In this document: one piece after another, positions 1 through 21,464 of the stretch
How the letters are laid out: every line of letters begins with the position of its first letter
How positions within the stretch are numbered: position 1 is the stretch's first letter
DNA from: a virus
IMG/VR virus record: IMGVR_UViG_3300037149_000105
Location: 1-64,000 of that record
Reading direction: 5' to 3' (one strand)
Length of the DNA stretch: 64,000 nucleotides
The notes under the pieces: generated by a model
Database searches by the model: none
Seen by the model: the letters and a program-made list of their open reading frames with translations, nothing else
What the model was told of the DNA's origin: nothing
Made by a program: the position numbers and the translations under genes

Positions 1-2963
<2,963 letters not shown>

Positions 2964-2976
2964 CTTTTAGCCTTGT

Positions 2977-5900
2977 TTAGTAGAAAAGAAGCTGTCTAAA
3001 ATTCTCCAAGTTGGTTTCCCGATTGATCCAGAGGTAATTAAGTCCATCGTTTGTCTGAAAGATTTCCATTCGGTTTCCAAGGAGAGCTGTGGGGGCAGCA
3101 TAGGGATACATGCCCGCTCCATGAATATGGTTTGTCTTTAAGTCCATATAATACATTCTCTGGGTTGCTTCTTTGGTGAAGTAAAGTCTATCCTGACCGT
3201 CATAAGCATACATTGAGCCAGTAGACAGGGTTTCCGTCTGTGGAGAGGTTGGTATCATGTAAAATGTATCAGTCGTAATATCTAGTTTATCAAACCCAAC
3301 TGCTGCCCCGGCACGTGCCGCAATCCACCATTTTCCGGAGTTACTAGTATCCGATAAACCAAAAATACCTTCTATGCAAAAACCAGTTCCACGAACAGGC
3401 TGCTGGAGTAGTGCATATGAGGTGGCAAGAGTCACTGGGGCGGTTGTAATAGCTGTCATTGCAATAGTGCAATTGGTATTAGAGCCTACTGAGAACTCCT
3501 GAGATTGACCAGTGGCTCCAATCAACTTACATTTACGACCAGCAAACGCATTAACAACCCACATATAATCAAGGGCAGCATAGGTGAGGGTATTGGCTGC
3601 GGGGAGGGAGAGGAGGTATGTCCCAGTTCCACCATTCGCACCATTTGGCATCGTAGAGGTTAGCTGTTGGGTTATGACCGTGCCGACTGGGATGGCGCTT
3701 GTGGTGATGGCTTCAGCACCGACTGTGCCGGGGTAAGTAGACAGTGAATAAGTGGAAGACACAGCGTTAAGTGTCCCGGTGAGTAGACCTGTGATAGTCG
3801 TCCCTACCGGCACTGCTCCAGCCGTTACGATTGCTCCAATGGTGATGGCTCCCACGGCTGGGATTGTAGTTAGAGTCATTATGTTAGTTGCGAATGACGC
3901 CTGACCACCAAATGAGCCGGTTCCATTTGAAGCTGTGATAGCTCCGGCAACAATTGTTCCTGGTGAGGTTGATAAAGAGTATGTGGATGAAACAGCATTC
4001 AGGTTACCAGTGAGTAATCCAGTAATGTACGTCCCCGCTGGGATACTTGCAGAAGCACCAGTAATATATTGACCAACAGCTATTGACCCAAGAGTAGGAG
4101 CAACTGTTAAAGTCATCACATTGGTGGCGAATGATGCGGAGCCACCTGTTGCAAAGGTAAGATTTGAAGTTGTTACTGCCTGAGCAGCGATTGTTCCTGG
4201 TGAGGTTGATAATGTATATGTAGATGCGAGAACGTTTAAAGTTCCAGATGCAAGAGCAATAATAACGGCTCCATTTGCTGCTCCAGCGGACTGGATTGTT
4301 TGACCAATAGCAATTGAACCAGAGGTTGGAACAGTTGTAATGGTAGCTACGTTAGTAGCAAATGACATCTGCCCACCCGTAGAGCCAGTAGATGTAACCA
4401 ACATTCCTGGGTTGATCTGACCCTGTGGGTAACAGGTCACTGTTTCAGCCGCTATCGTGCCAACTCCAAAGTTAGAGATTACCGATTCAGCCGATTCTGT
4501 AGTCATTGCTGCGCTACAGAGATACACAGCACCAATAGTATTAGCTGTCCCAGAAGTTAAGGACACTATGGTTGTTCCAGCAGTAATACCAGTTCCTGAA
4601 ATAAGCTGACCAGGAGCGTATACACCAGTTGTGGGGACCGTAGTGATGGTCATGGAGGAGCCAGACAGAGAGCACTGACCACCTGCGGAAGCGATTGTTC
4701 CTTGGGGAGTCAATGTATATACGGCTCCAAGGGTATTTGCGGTTCCAGAAGTCAGTGCCGAGATGTAGGTATTGGGAAGAATGCCCACACCAGAGATAAG
4801 ATTTCCAACCTGGATAACCCCATTTACCGGAGGAACCGTAAGGGTCATTTGATTGTTGGCGAAGCTAGCGGTGAAGGTGACGGGGTTGATCGTCAGCGTA
4901 TTACTTCCAGCCGAGATCGAAGCATTTAGATTGCTTGCTTTTGTTGTGTCTGTTAATAGAGAGGTTGACTGAGTGCCAGTGGCAAGACCACAATCCATCA
5001 ACCCTGGTGTAGCTCTAGGGGTGAGGATGTAGCGAGTGGTGCCGGTGATGGGAGCGGTACCCGCCGCTACAAAAATTAATGCGTTGGCTGTGTTTGCCAA
5101 AACCTGAAGCACCTGTCCGGTGGCCAAACCAGTCGCAGCGGTCACGGCTGAAACAGTCATGTAGCACTGGTACCCGGCCCACTGATTTACTGTCCAATTT
5201 TTTGTGTAATCGGTGAGAACTGTGGTGTTTTGAACTCCAGCCACCGTATCGACGGCGGGGGTTCCGGCCATCGTATAGGTGAACTGAGTGGTTGAGGGGA
5301 CACTGTTGATTACGGCGGTGGTGTTGTAATTGGAATCTGTCATCCCCTTTACCGTGACCGACATACCTACCTTTAGGCAGTGTGGGAATGAAGTGGTGAT
5401 GGTGGCGTTGGTGGTAGCGTGAACCGCTGAAGCAATGCCAATTGGGCGCATAGTGCTATAAGTCACCACTGCGTTACAAGCTATACCTGAGTCCTGCCAT
5501 CTTCCTTCTGTCAGAAGGTCATCACTGTAGTTGTACATGAAGGTGGTGGCCTGCCCACCAATCATCAGGTAGGTCTTGTTACCATCTGGGAGGATGGAAT
5601 AAGTAGATGTGGTATCTGTGGTGGTTGCCAAGGGTTTAACTAGGGTTAAAGTGGTGGCAGTATTTGATGCAATCTGCATATACTGGCCCTTACCTGTCCC
5701 GAAGAGAATTTTAACCATAAAATTGGCCCATCTGTTTACTGGCCAAGTTTTAGTTGAATCGGTTAGGGTAGAGGTGCCTCCGGTGGTGAGGGTTCCGCAA
5801 TCATACCCTTCTATCACATAATCGGTGGTAGTGTCGGGTGGGGTGATGACGGTGGCAAAAGTTAGAACTGTGTTGGTGTTGGAGGCAATTTTTGATAACT

Positions 5901-6963
5901 GCCCTTCACCGGTTCCACCCGTGAAGTTAATGTAGTACCCAGCGAACTGATTCACTGCCCAATTTTGAGTAGTGTCAGTTAGGGTGGTGGCGGTTCCAGC
6001 GACTGTAGCGGTTCCTCTGGTCCACACAACAGCCGCATACCCAGCATGGTCACAGTTTCCATCAGTTCCAACTGCTGATACGTTTAGAGTATTAGCAGTT
6101 TTGATGTACCAAAGGTCCGAAGCAATGTCGTAGTATTGAAGAGTATAGAATGGAGTGGCCGCTGCACTAGAATATAAGGAAATGACCCCTGACTCAACCA
6201 TATACTGAGAGGTTTTATCAGGAGTGATCAACCATGGTGAATCAACTGTGACAACCGAAGACTCAATCACATAAATAGACTGGGAGCCAGCGGTTGCGAC
6301 AATGGCTGGTGAGGTGATGTTAGGATTACACCAAGTGCTTTGAGCGGATATGGTGGAGTCACCAAGGGTTAGGACCGTAGCCGAATTGTATAGAATTCTA
6401 CGAACTTGACCCACACCCGTTCCATACGAAATACGAAGCTGGTAGCCAGCCCATTGGTCGGGAGTCCAGGCTTTCGTAGCATCAGTAATGGTGAAGGAAC
6501 CTAAAACGTTATTCACAGCCGTAGGGACGCCAGTTTCAACGATCACGGGCTCATTAACGTATGAAATGATTCTACGTTGCCCCATACCGGTCCCACCAAT
6601 AATTTTTACATCATAACCTCTAAAAGAGCCAGAAGAATAAGCTGGAATAGTCAGAGTGTTGGAGGTAGCCCCCAAGACAAACCCTTCTATGCCCTGACAC
6701 TGTTCAAATTCTATATCCGCCCATGTGGCTGGAGCAATGGGTGGGGTTTGAAGTTGTTCAAACGTATCCGTATAGGTGTCATAACGCCAAAAGTTAGCAG
6801 CAGTAATCAAGTAGTAGATATACCTACCTTGTATTTTGTTGTACTGGCTATTATTAGCTGAGCAGGTGCAAGATGGGACTGCTGATGCGATTGGAGAGAA
6901 GCGAAGCCATTCCCAGACAGGGAGGTCAACCTGCTTGCGTAAAGTGTTAATAAGTGATGTCAT
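2977..6963 (-). CDS. Large repeat-rich virion protein, probably tail/fibre associated
   Basis: This 1328-aa protein starts at an ATG preceded by AAAGGA (the site lies in the end of the upstream endonuclease gene). Residues 1-100 and the last 120 look like strands of a propeller or kelch-type domain (YYLITAANFWRYDTYTDTF near the start, DGQDRLYFTKEATQRMYYMD near the end). In between are at least five copies of a strand unit of the type W-x(2-3)-N-x-(W/F)-AGY...GTG-x-GQ...I-x-SNT-x-LT, and then about five copies of a 75-residue unit with SFATN-x-MTLT, VGTTITGL and YSLSTSPGT. It sits among fibre genes on the same strand. I infer a structural role. No enzyme motif was seen. Confidence 0.7.
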   Translation of the reverse strand: MTSLINTLRKQVDLPVWEWLRFSPIASAVPSCTCSANNSQYNKIQGRYIYYLITAANFWRYDTYTDTFEQLQTPPIAPATWADIEFEQCQGIEGFVLGATSNTLTIPAYSSGSFRGYDVKIIGGTGMGQRRIISYVNEPVIVETGVPTAVNNVLGSFTITDATKAWTPDQWAGYQLRISYGTGVGQVRRILYNSATVLTLGDSTISAQSTWCNPNITSPAIVATAGSQSIYVIESSVVTVDSPWLITPDKTSQYMVESGVISLYSSAAATPFYTLQYYDIASDLWYIKTANTLNVSAVGTDGNCDHAGYAAVVWTRGTATVAGTATTLTDTTQNWAVNQFAGYYINFTGGTGEGQLSKIASNTNTVLTFATVITPPDTTTDYVIEGYDCGTLTTGGTSTLTDSTKTWPVNRWANFMVKILFGTGKGQYMQIASNTATTLTLVKPLATTTDTTSTYSILPDGNKTYLMIGGQATTFMYNYSDDLLTEGRWQDSGIACNAVVTYSTMRPIGIASAVHATTNATITTSFPHCLKVGMSVTVKGMTDSNYNTTAVINSVPSTTQFTYTMAGTPAVDTVAGVQNTTVLTDYTKNWTVNQWAGYQCYMTVSAVTAATGLATGQVLQVLANTANALIFVAAGTAPITGTTRYILTPRATPGLMDCGLATGTQSTSLLTDTTKASNLNASISAGSNTLTINPVTFTASFANNQMTLTVPPVNGVIQVGNLISGVGILPNTYISALTSGTANTLGAVYTLTPQGTIASAGGQCSLSGSSMTITTVPTTGVYAPGQLISGTGITAGTTIVSLTSGTANTIGAVYLCSAAMTTESAESVISNFGVGTIAAETVTCYPQGQINPGMLVTSTGSTGGQMSFATNVATITTVPTSGSIAIGQTIQSAGAANGAVIIALASGTLNVLASTYTLSTSPGTIAAQAVTTSNLTFATGGSASFATNVMTLTVAPTLGSIAVGQYITGASASIPAGTYITGLLTGNLNAVSSTYSLSTSPGTIVAGAITASNGTGSFGGQASFATNIMTLTTIPAVGAITIGAIVTAGAVPVGTTITGLLTGTLNAVSSTYSLSTYPGTVGAEAITTSAIPVGTVITQQLTSTMPNGANGGTGTYLLSLPAANTLTYAALDYMWVVNAFAGRKCKLIGATGQSQEFSVGSNTNCTIAMTAITTAPVTLATSYALLQQPVRGTGFCIEGIFGLSDTSNSGKWWIAARAGAAVGFDKLDITTDTFYMIPTSPQTETLSTGSMYAYDGQDRLYFTKEATQRMYYMDLKTNHIHGAGMYPYAAPTALLGNRMEIFQTNDGLNYLWINRETNLENFRQLLFY

Positions 6964-6965
6964 AT

Positions 6966-7493
6966 TTATATATCCTTTCTGTATTTAAGTTCTTTACTTC
7001 TTTTTATAGTATCTTTCATTTTTTGCTTAGTTTCCTCTGAGTGTTTTTTACCTTGCCAAAAAGTGTTTCCTTTTTTTCTTTCTGACATTTTTAATTTAAA
7101 CTCATCTGAATGTTTGTATCCTAAACTATTTTTATGCCCACAACTATGTTTATTCCCTTTATTAAGTTCTCTCATTTTTTGCTTAGTTTCCTCAGATATA
7201 TGAGCACCTAAACTTGAGCCAGCTATTGAGTTCATATTATAACAATTTATTTGATTATCAAAATATTTATTGATATAATGTTGTTCCATACCAAGTAAAC
7301 AGGAAATTGGACATTCGCAAATGATCTCAAATACCATTTCTTTGTATTTATTCCAAGCATTTTGGAGATATTTATTTTTATGTATATTTTTATTTAACTG
7401 ATTTTTATGGTTAGTCCAACGACTTTTAAAGTTTATAGCAGAGCCTATGTAGGTTTTGCCGTTAATGGTGATACTGTAGATTCCGCTAGCCAT
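6966..7493 (-). CDS. GIY-YIG homing endonuclease with NUMOD3-type repeats
   Basis: The 175-aa protein begins MASGIYSITINGKTYIGSA. It carries the GIY...YIG pair at residues 4-16, followed by a SRWTNHKNQL stretch containing the family's conserved Arg. The C-terminal half has three copies of a H-(S/I)-(E/D)-E-x-K-x-K-M segment typical of NUMOD3 DNA-binding motifs. These enzymes nick or cut DNA to spread their own gene. I chose ATG 7493, three bases after the upstream stop, over a longer frame reaching 7568 that would overlap the upstream gene. The gene is visibly richer in A and T than its neighbours and separates two virion genes, which fits recent insertion as a free-standing homing gene. Confidence 0.92.
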   Translation of the reverse strand: MASGIYSITINGKTYIGSAINFKSRWTNHKNQLNKNIHKNKYLQNAWNKYKEMVFEIICECPISCLLGMEQHYINKYFDNQINCYNMNSIAGSSLGAHISEETKQKMRELNKGNKHSCGHKNSLGYKHSDEFKLKMSERKKGNTFWQGKKHSEETKQKMKDTIKRSKELKYRKDI

Positions 7494-7495
7494 GA

Positions 7496-8086
7496 TCAAT
7501 TTCCAAACTGTAACTGGGAACGAATTGCAATTGCATAGGATTGTCTTGCTATATCTATAAAAGTCCACTCAGGATTGCCCCCACCTAGGGTTGCAATGTT
7601 GCCAACTGGAACTGGGTTTGAAATGGTGCTGAGGGTGGTAACAGCAGTGACACCGGTAACTGTGCTAACAGTGCCTAGGGTGAGACTTCCAGTGATTGCA
7701 TCAATTGTGACTCTCTGCCTCTGTGCCACATCCTGTGTGGCCATTGGTTCTAGCAAATCACAAATTCTTTGAAGTAGGAGATGGGTGTAAGCATCGTTCA
7801 TTGCAGCGTTATCATTTGGAGCAGTCGTAGGTAGGTCGATGTAAATCTGCAATGGGTCAGTGTTCAACATCGAAGTTGTGTTAAAGTCTAGAGTCAGAAC
7901 ATTACCCACCAGGATTCCACCATTAGGGGTTGGATCTGCAAAATTGTATATGATGATATTTGGGTTCTCATTGGTTATGAGCAGAATTTGCTCTAGTGCA
8001 AACGGAGGGAGACCATTGAAGGTAATGGTCTGTGCCGCAGCGTTGAATTCGTATTGCCCAATGTCATGACCGATAAGTGTTTTCAT
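7496..8086 (-). CDS. Hypothetical virion protein
   Basis: The product is 196 aa, from an ATG at 8086. The protein is rich in hydrophobic beta-type stretches and has a Thr/Val-rich segment near residues 130-165 (TGSLTLGTVSTVTGVTAVTT). A MATQDVAQRQRVTIDAITGSL segment occurs in its middle. No known domain was recognised. It lies four bases downstream of the collagen-like gene and directly before the inserted endonuclease, on the same strand as the fibre genes, so a small structural or fibre-attachment role is the simplest guess. Confidence 0.6.
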   Translation of the reverse strand: MKTLIGHDIGQYEFNAAAQTITFNGLPPFALEQILLITNENPNIIIYNFADPTPNGGILVGNVLTLDFNTTSMLNTDPLQIYIDLPTTAPNDNAAMNDAYTHLLLQRICDLLEPMATQDVAQRQRVTIDAITGSLTLGTVSTVTGVTAVTTLSTISNPVPVGNIATLGGGNPEWTFIDIARQSYAIAIRSQLQFGN

Positions 8087-8089
8087 ATT

Positions 8090-10333
<2,244 letters not shown>

Positions 10334-10396
10334 CCCAACGGTTACCTCATCAAAGAATTAGGAAGTTTTATCTTGCTCGAAAGTTAGGATGAGCCA

Positions 10397-10738
10397 TTAT
10401 TTATGGCCCTTCGGCCAGAGGACTCCGTAAAGAGGGCGAATCGGTTCACTAATCGGCCCCGCCGCGATGTATTTTGCGTCAAAAGAAAGATTCCCGATGG
10501 TACCCCCATTCAAAATAGGTTTGTAAAGGGATGAGGTCATCGTATCCACCTCAGTTGAAGCAAATAGGGCTTTGGGATAGACCTGGGAAGCGGCGGGGAG
10601 GAAACCTGGATTAAAAAGAATAAATCTATTCGAATAGACAGGTATTTGAGTCATCACAGCATTCACATAGGAGAAGGATTTGGTGTAAACCCCTCCCAAT
10701 CCAACGCTGTAAGCCTGTTGACTCGAAATAACTGCCAT
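10397..10738 (-). CDS. Small fibre-cassette protein B1
   Basis: The product is 113 aa. The start at 10738 overlaps the upstream stop as TAATG, and an ATG three codons earlier lies inside the upstream gene. The sequence begins MAVISSQQAYSVGLGGVYTK and ends with GVLWPKGHK. The same plan, a start of the type MA(V/I)I...YSVG and an end of the type GV-x-WP(K/R), is found in the shorter gene at 12521-12709. A looser version with QIYPRG near the end occurs at 21105-21452. It is translationally coupled to a larger paralogous protein. No function is recognised. I infer a minor virion or fibre-tip partner. Confidence 0.65.
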   Translation of the reverse strand: MAVISSQQAYSVGLGGVYTKSFSYVNAVMTQIPVYSNRFILFNPGFLPAASQVYPKALFASTEVDTMTSSLYKPILNGGTIGNLSFDAKYIAAGPISEPIRPLYGVLWPKGHK

Positions 10739-11634
10739 TAATCCCACCTAACTAAGAGAGACATTTGCGAGGCCCCTCCATTTGTCACCAGATTGGTGGC
10801 ACATCCGACTGGCATGGAAATCCAACTATGGATTGTCCCATAAATGGGGATCGTGACGACTGAAAAAGGACTGATATCCCCCGGATAATTCACCATGAAC
10901 CCTTGAATTGGGTAGTGGACGATCTGGCCAACTGGGTAGATCAACCCAACATAAGAGTTGTTCCCTCCATTAGTCCATGTGGTAGACGTATTGGAAGTAT
11001 TGGCGAAAATGGTAGGAATTCCGCTGGAGTTGGAATAGTTGGCCACTGGTTGGGTTCCGGTGAAATAAAGGACTTGTTGACCATTACTGATATAAGTGCT
11101 GGATCCCACATAACTCTTCACCCATGTGAATACCAAGCCGGTGGTGCTGTCCGTTCCAGAGACGGTTTGAATCCGCTCAATTGATAAAAAATCATCATAA
11201 GCAGGTGAGCCATAATTATAGCTAAGTGCCATGGTCAATCGGGATGAAGACCCACTGATGCCCGAAATATAACCTGCTCCAATTTCTTGAGTCTGAATCT
11301 GAGAAGTTTGTATCCCTCCAATCACACCCGCTCCATTCGTGCTGGTGCCTACCTGAACCCATAAGGATGGGTAACCGGCGTTGGAGGCGGTGCCAAAGTC
11401 TACTCGGATGAAGCAGGGATAGGAGCCCTGGTTGGGATCATTAAACGCATACATCGCATAGCCAGCTTTGGTGTTAGCTAACCCTGGGTAGACTGCGGTA
11501 GAAAAAACAATCTGTCCCGTATCAGCCGTCTGCACCAGTCCAGTCGCAAGAATGGCAGTATGCACCTGAAGAGCCCACGCTTCGAAGAGAACGTTGGAGG
11601 CAATCGCCACAGTATTCCATGTTGTCAAAGTCAT
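10738..11634 (-). CDS. Paralogous fibre-cassette protein A1
   Basis: This 298-aa protein is one of four tandem relatives. Shared segments are HTAILATGLVQTADTGQI near residue 26, SYPCFIRVDFG near 75, VGTSTNGAGVI near 96, SIERIQTVSGTDSTTGLVF near 150, a QQVLYF strand near 190, and PIQGFMVNY...IPIYGTIHSW in the C-terminal third. It ends in LLVRWD. A1 is most like the A3 copy at 12709-13611 in its C-terminal third. The uniform beta-rich sequence, small coupled partner and position among fibre genes suggest a virion surface or receptor-binding protein. No named family was recognised. Confidence 0.7.
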   Translation of the reverse strand: MTLTTWNTVAIASNVLFEAWALQVHTAILATGLVQTADTGQIVFSTAVYPGLANTKAGYAMYAFNDPNQGSYPCFIRVDFGTASNAGYPSLWVQVGTSTNGAGVIGGIQTSQIQTQEIGAGYISGISGSSSRLTMALSYNYGSPAYDDFLSIERIQTVSGTDSTTGLVFTWVKSYVGSSTYISNGQQVLYFTGTQPVANYSNSSGIPTIFANTSNTSTTWTNGGNNSYVGLIYPVGQIVHYPIQGFMVNYPGDISPFSVVTIPIYGTIHSWISMPVGCATNLVTNGGASQMSLLVRWD

Positions 11635-11635
11635 T

Positions 11636-12511
11636 TTAATCCCACCTTGTCAGAATTGAGGCTGTGGCCTGGAGATTATAGAGCGTTCCGATATTTGCAC
11701 TCCCAATCGCCAGGAAGTTATGATTGGTGCCATAAATACTTACGGTGAACTGGTTTCCAACCGTTAGGTCAGCATTGAAATAGGTGAGGCCCCCCTGTAC
11801 GGCTGGGTGAACCCCGAATCCTATAGGAAGTATGGGGCCGGTGCCGGTATTCGCTCCCACCACCCAGGTCGTTGCGGTAGGTTGATTGATCATCATCGTC
11901 CCGACTGACGTAGACGCATAGGGCTGTGGATTGGTGAAGTAAATAACCTGATCGAAATTGCCGGTGATTCCGAGATTACGACTAGCCTGTATAAACACCA
12001 ATCCAGTGGTCGTATCTGCTCCGGCTGAATTCTGAATTCGTTCCACAGTGAACCAGTTGGCAACGGTGGTGCCCCCATTCGTACACCATCCGAGTGTCAA
12101 ACGACTAGTGGAGCCACTCACACCAGAAATAAAGGTGCCTGCCGTAGCTGCGCTGCACTGAATCTGATAACGAGAAGTGCTAATGGGAGTAATCACACCC
12201 GCACCATTAGTGCCGGTGCCTACGGTGATCCATAACGAACAAGAAGTGGTGGCCACGCCTCCGGAACCGTATTCCACCTTGATATAGCAGGGGTAGGAGC
12301 CTTGATAGGTGTCATTGAAGGTAAAGATCTGGTAACCGACAGCCGTGTTAATCACACCAGAACGCACTGCGGTCGCAAAATTGATCTGACCCGTATCGGC
12401 TGTCTGGACTAGGCCGACAGCCAGAATAGCAGTGCTGATAGCTTGCATTTCGGTGCGCCATAGTGCATCAGTGGTGACGTTTACAGTGCTGGTCCATGTA
12501 GAGAGTGTCAT
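11636..12511 (-). CDS. Paralogous fibre-cassette protein A2
   Basis: This 291-aa relative of its neighbours is recognisable by [20 protein letters not shown] near residue 27, SYPCYIKVEYG, VGTGTNGAGVI, VERIQNSAGADTTTGLVF and the ending SILTRWD. Its C-terminal third (GPILPIGFGVHP, then VSIYGTNHNFLAIG) matches A4 at 13611-14489 better than the adjacent copies. The DNA for this part shares a run of about 35 identical bases with A4 (near 11836-11870 and 13808-13842). This pairing shows that a block of genes, rather than single genes, was duplicated. It is probably a structural, fibre-associated protein. Confidence 0.7.
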   Translation of the reverse strand: MTLSTWTSTVNVTTDALWRTEMQAISTAILAVGLVQTADTGQINFATAVRSGVINTAVGYQIFTFNDTYQGSYPCYIKVEYGSGGVATTSCSLWITVGTGTNGAGVITPISTSRYQIQCSAATAGTFISGVSGSTSRLTLGWCTNGGTTVANWFTVERIQNSAGADTTTGLVFIQASRNLGITGNFDQVIYFTNPQPYASTSVGTMMINQPTATTWVVGANTGTGPILPIGFGVHPAVQGGLTYFNADLTVGNQFTVSIYGTNHNFLAIGSANIGTLYNLQATASILTRWD

Positions 12512-12520
12512 TCTAACTCC

Positions 12521-12709
12521 TTAAGGGGCTTTTCGGGGCCATACGACCCCTGTAGTGGGTCGGGCGGGGTGGCTACAAGCTGAAGATTCATATAATATTT
12601 TAGTGAGACCGGGAGGAATAATAGGGGGAAAGGCACTGATTGAGATGATTTTGTCAAATGGGCTCACAATCCCCACACTATAGACAGAGGTATTAGTGAT
12701 TATGGCCAT
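12521..12709 (-). CDS. Small fibre-cassette protein B2 (shortened copy)
   Basis: The product is 62 aa. The start ATG at 12709 shares one base with the upstream stop (TGATG); a longer frame from 12781 lies inside the upstream gene and is unlikely. It begins MAIITNTSVYSVGIVSPFDK and ends TTGVVWPRKAP, matching both ends of B1 (10397-10738). It lacks about 50 residues of the middle. It could be an internally deleted paralogue or a naturally short form. Function unknown. Confidence 0.6.
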   Translation of the reverse strand: MAIITNTSVYSVGIVSPFDKIISISAFPPIIPPGLTKILYESSACSHPARPTTGVVWPRKAP

Positions 12710-13611
12710 CAGTCCCACCTCACTAGAAGATTGACCACTGAGGCGGTCTGATAGAGCCAGGATTGAGCAAACACGGCCCATTGATGGCTGGTCCCATATA
12801 TAGAGACGGGAAGGAGGTAGTTGGGGGCTGGAAAATCGGCCAGAAAGCCCACCATGAGTCCTTGTATAGGGGGGTGAAGAGTATAACCAACCGGGTAGAC
12901 GGGAGAGGTGAAACAGAAATTACCATTGGCCCAAGCTGTGGTGTTAAAAGGGAGAATAATGGGGGGTATGCCTCCTGATGTGCTATTATTATAGAAAGCC
13001 GCTGGCTGTATTCCAGAAAAATAAAGAACCTGCTGCCCGTGATAGGGGAAGGAGTTCTGACTAGCGTTGAATTTTATCCAGGTGAACACTAGTCCTGTAG
13101 TAGTGTCGGCTCCTGCGGTGCTCTGAATACGTTCCACGGAGAGAGCGGAGATGCCAGTTGATCCGGTTTGGTTATACCTAGACACCAAAGTCAATCTGGA
13201 GGACGTTCCGCTAGCCGCCCCCACAGCATTGGCCTCACTGTACAACTGGATATTGACATTAATTGTTGGAGATGTGATAGATCCGATTACCCCGGCTCCG
13301 TTTGTGGATGTTCCGACCGTCATCCATATGGCAATACCAAGGGAACTAAATCCCGTGTCGTCTACCCCATAATCAATTCGAATAAAACAAGGGTAAGAGG
13401 CTTGATAAGTATCATTAAATGAGTAAATAGCATACCCTGATTTAGCATTACGAGATTCAGAGGGAGTTACGGTAGCGAAATTGATCTGACCCGTATCTGT
13501 GGTCTGAATCAATCCTACGGCAAGAATTGCGTTGTGTACCTGAAGACAAGTGGCTATCCACCCAGTTGGGTTGGTAGGAACTCCTGCTGTGGTGTAGAGT
13601 GATAGGGTCAT
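12709..13611 (-). CDS. Paralogous fibre-cassette protein A3
   Basis: This 300-aa protein starts [10 protein letters not shown], at an ATG overlapping the upstream stop (TAATG at 13613-13609). The homologues all begin MTL, which supports this start over an ATG nine bases earlier. Family segments are [60 protein letters not shown] and QQVLYFSGIQP, with PVGYTLHPPIQGLMVGF near the end and a final LLVRWD. The C-terminal third resembles A1. Predicted beta-rich and without enzyme motifs; inferred to be a virion surface protein encoded in the fibre cluster. Confidence 0.7.
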   Translation of the reverse strand: MTLSLYTTAGVPTNPTGWIATCLQVHNAILAVGLIQTTDTGQINFATVTPSESRNAKSGYAIYSFNDTYQASYPCFIRIDYGVDDTGFSSLGIAIWMTVGTSTNGAGVIGSITSPTINVNIQLYSEANAVGAASGTSSRLTLVSRYNQTGSTGISALSVERIQSTAGADTTTGLVFTWIKFNASQNSFPYHGQQVLYFSGIQPAAFYNNSTSGGIPPIILPFNTTAWANGNFCFTSPVYPVGYTLHPPIQGLMVGFLADFPAPNYLLPVSIYGTSHQWAVFAQSWLYQTASVVNLLVRWD

Positions 13612-14485
13612 TAATCCCACCTCGCCAAAATACCAGCCGAAGCATTGAAATTGGTCAAACTAGAGGGGGCTGCTCCGAGTGCAAGATAGTTGTGTGGTGT
13701 CCCATAAACAGAAATAGAAGGGATGGACTGGGCCGAAATGTCTCCTTGGAAATAAAGTAGCCCACCTTGAATACACGGATGGGCACCAAACCCAAGGGGG
13801 AGTATAGGGCCGGTGCCGGTATTCGCTCCCACCACCCAGGTGGTCCCCGCTGGTTGATTGGGCATCAATGAGCCGAGGGCTGTGGTGGGAGGGGGCTGGT
13901 AACCTGAGTAGTAGACGACTTGAGACCCGCTGATTGGGGAGGCACCTGCACCATGCTGTGCATAGGCCAATACAATGCCTTGGCTCGTATCCGCACCGGC
14001 TGTGCTCTGGAGCCTCTCCACACTGAACCATATGGATAGGTAATTAGGATTGCCATTGAACAGCATAATGGAAGCAGTAAGCCTACTGGTTGAACCACTG
14101 ACTCCTCCTGGTGTCAATACATTAGTCTGAGCGGAGGGTAGAGCAATTCTAGAGGTCTGGCTATTTCCAGTTATTACCCCCGCTCCGTTTGTAGCAAACC
14201 CAACTGTTACCCACAGTCCTAGCTGGGTATAATTTGCAGTCCCCGCCCCATATTCAATTTTAATATAAACTGGGTAGGTGGCCTGTAACGCATCCGAAAA
14301 AGCGTAAATGATATAACCAGAGGCGTTATTGGCCACTGATCGGGTCAGAGAAGGAAAACTGATCTGCCCCACATCAGCAGTCTGCACCAGACCTACGGCA
14401 AGAATTGCGTTATGAATTGCGAGGCAATCTGTCTGAAACGCAGCATCCGTTGAATAACTATTTGTGGTGTTGAATTGTGAGAGTG

Positions 14486-14489
<4 letters not shown>
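13611..14489 (-). CDS. Paralogous fibre-cassette protein A4
   Basis: This 292-aa protein is the first of the four tandem copies in the direction of transcription. Its ATG overlaps the stop of the long collagen-like gene as ATGA. It contains [69 protein letters not shown] and [14 protein letters not shown] or close variants, and ends ILARWD. The C-terminal part matches A2. Coupling to the giant fibre gene suggests co-production with it. A chaperone, a fibre-tip protein or a decoration protein are all possible; the sequence does not decide between them. Confidence 0.7.
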
Positions 14490-21052
<6,563 letters not shown>

Positions 21053-21104
21053 GCCAAAAACTACCTCATTGGAGAAACAGGAAGCTGGGTTCCCTCACCC
21101 TCGT

Positions 21105-21452
21105 TTAATCTAAACCTCTAGGGTAAATCTGACCAAAAGCTGGAATATTCCCATTTTGAGCCTGATAGACAGCCGGAAAGGTGGTCACACCAATCGTCCC
21201 ACATCTGGATTCAACCTCCCCCACCGGAACAGCCCCATTCAGATAGCTATGAAAAATGGGGGCCTGAGCAGAGGTAAAGGCGGTCACTAATACAAATCTA
21301 GGGACTAATATTCGAGGGTTCAGAAAAACGGGTGAAAAAGCCGCGAACATTTTGGGAGGGGATATCAAATTGTTGGTAGAGGACGGACCGTTCGTCCAAA
21401 AGGTTTGGTAACCGATTGGGGGAAGAAGATTTTTTGCAGGGGAAGTACCCAT
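21105..21452 (-). CDS. Small fibre-associated protein, B-type relative
   Basis: The product is 115 aa, with ATG 21452 after TGAGG. The end reads GQIYPRGLD and the middle PRILVPRFVLVTAFTSAQAP and HSYLNGAVPVGEVES. This aligns loosely with the B1 protein at 10397-10738 (PKALFASTEVDT, KPILNGGTIGNLS, GVLWPKG). It lies directly upstream of the giant fibre gene, as the B genes lie beside A genes. Function unknown. It may help attach or fold a fibre. Confidence 0.6.
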   Translation of the reverse strand: MGTSPAKNLLPPIGYQTFWTNGPSSTNNLISPPKMFAAFSPVFLNPRILVPRFVLVTAFTSAQAPIFHSYLNGAVPVGEVESRCGTIGVTTFPAVYQAQNGNIPAFGQIYPRGLD

Positions 21453-21464
21453 CAGAACCTCATG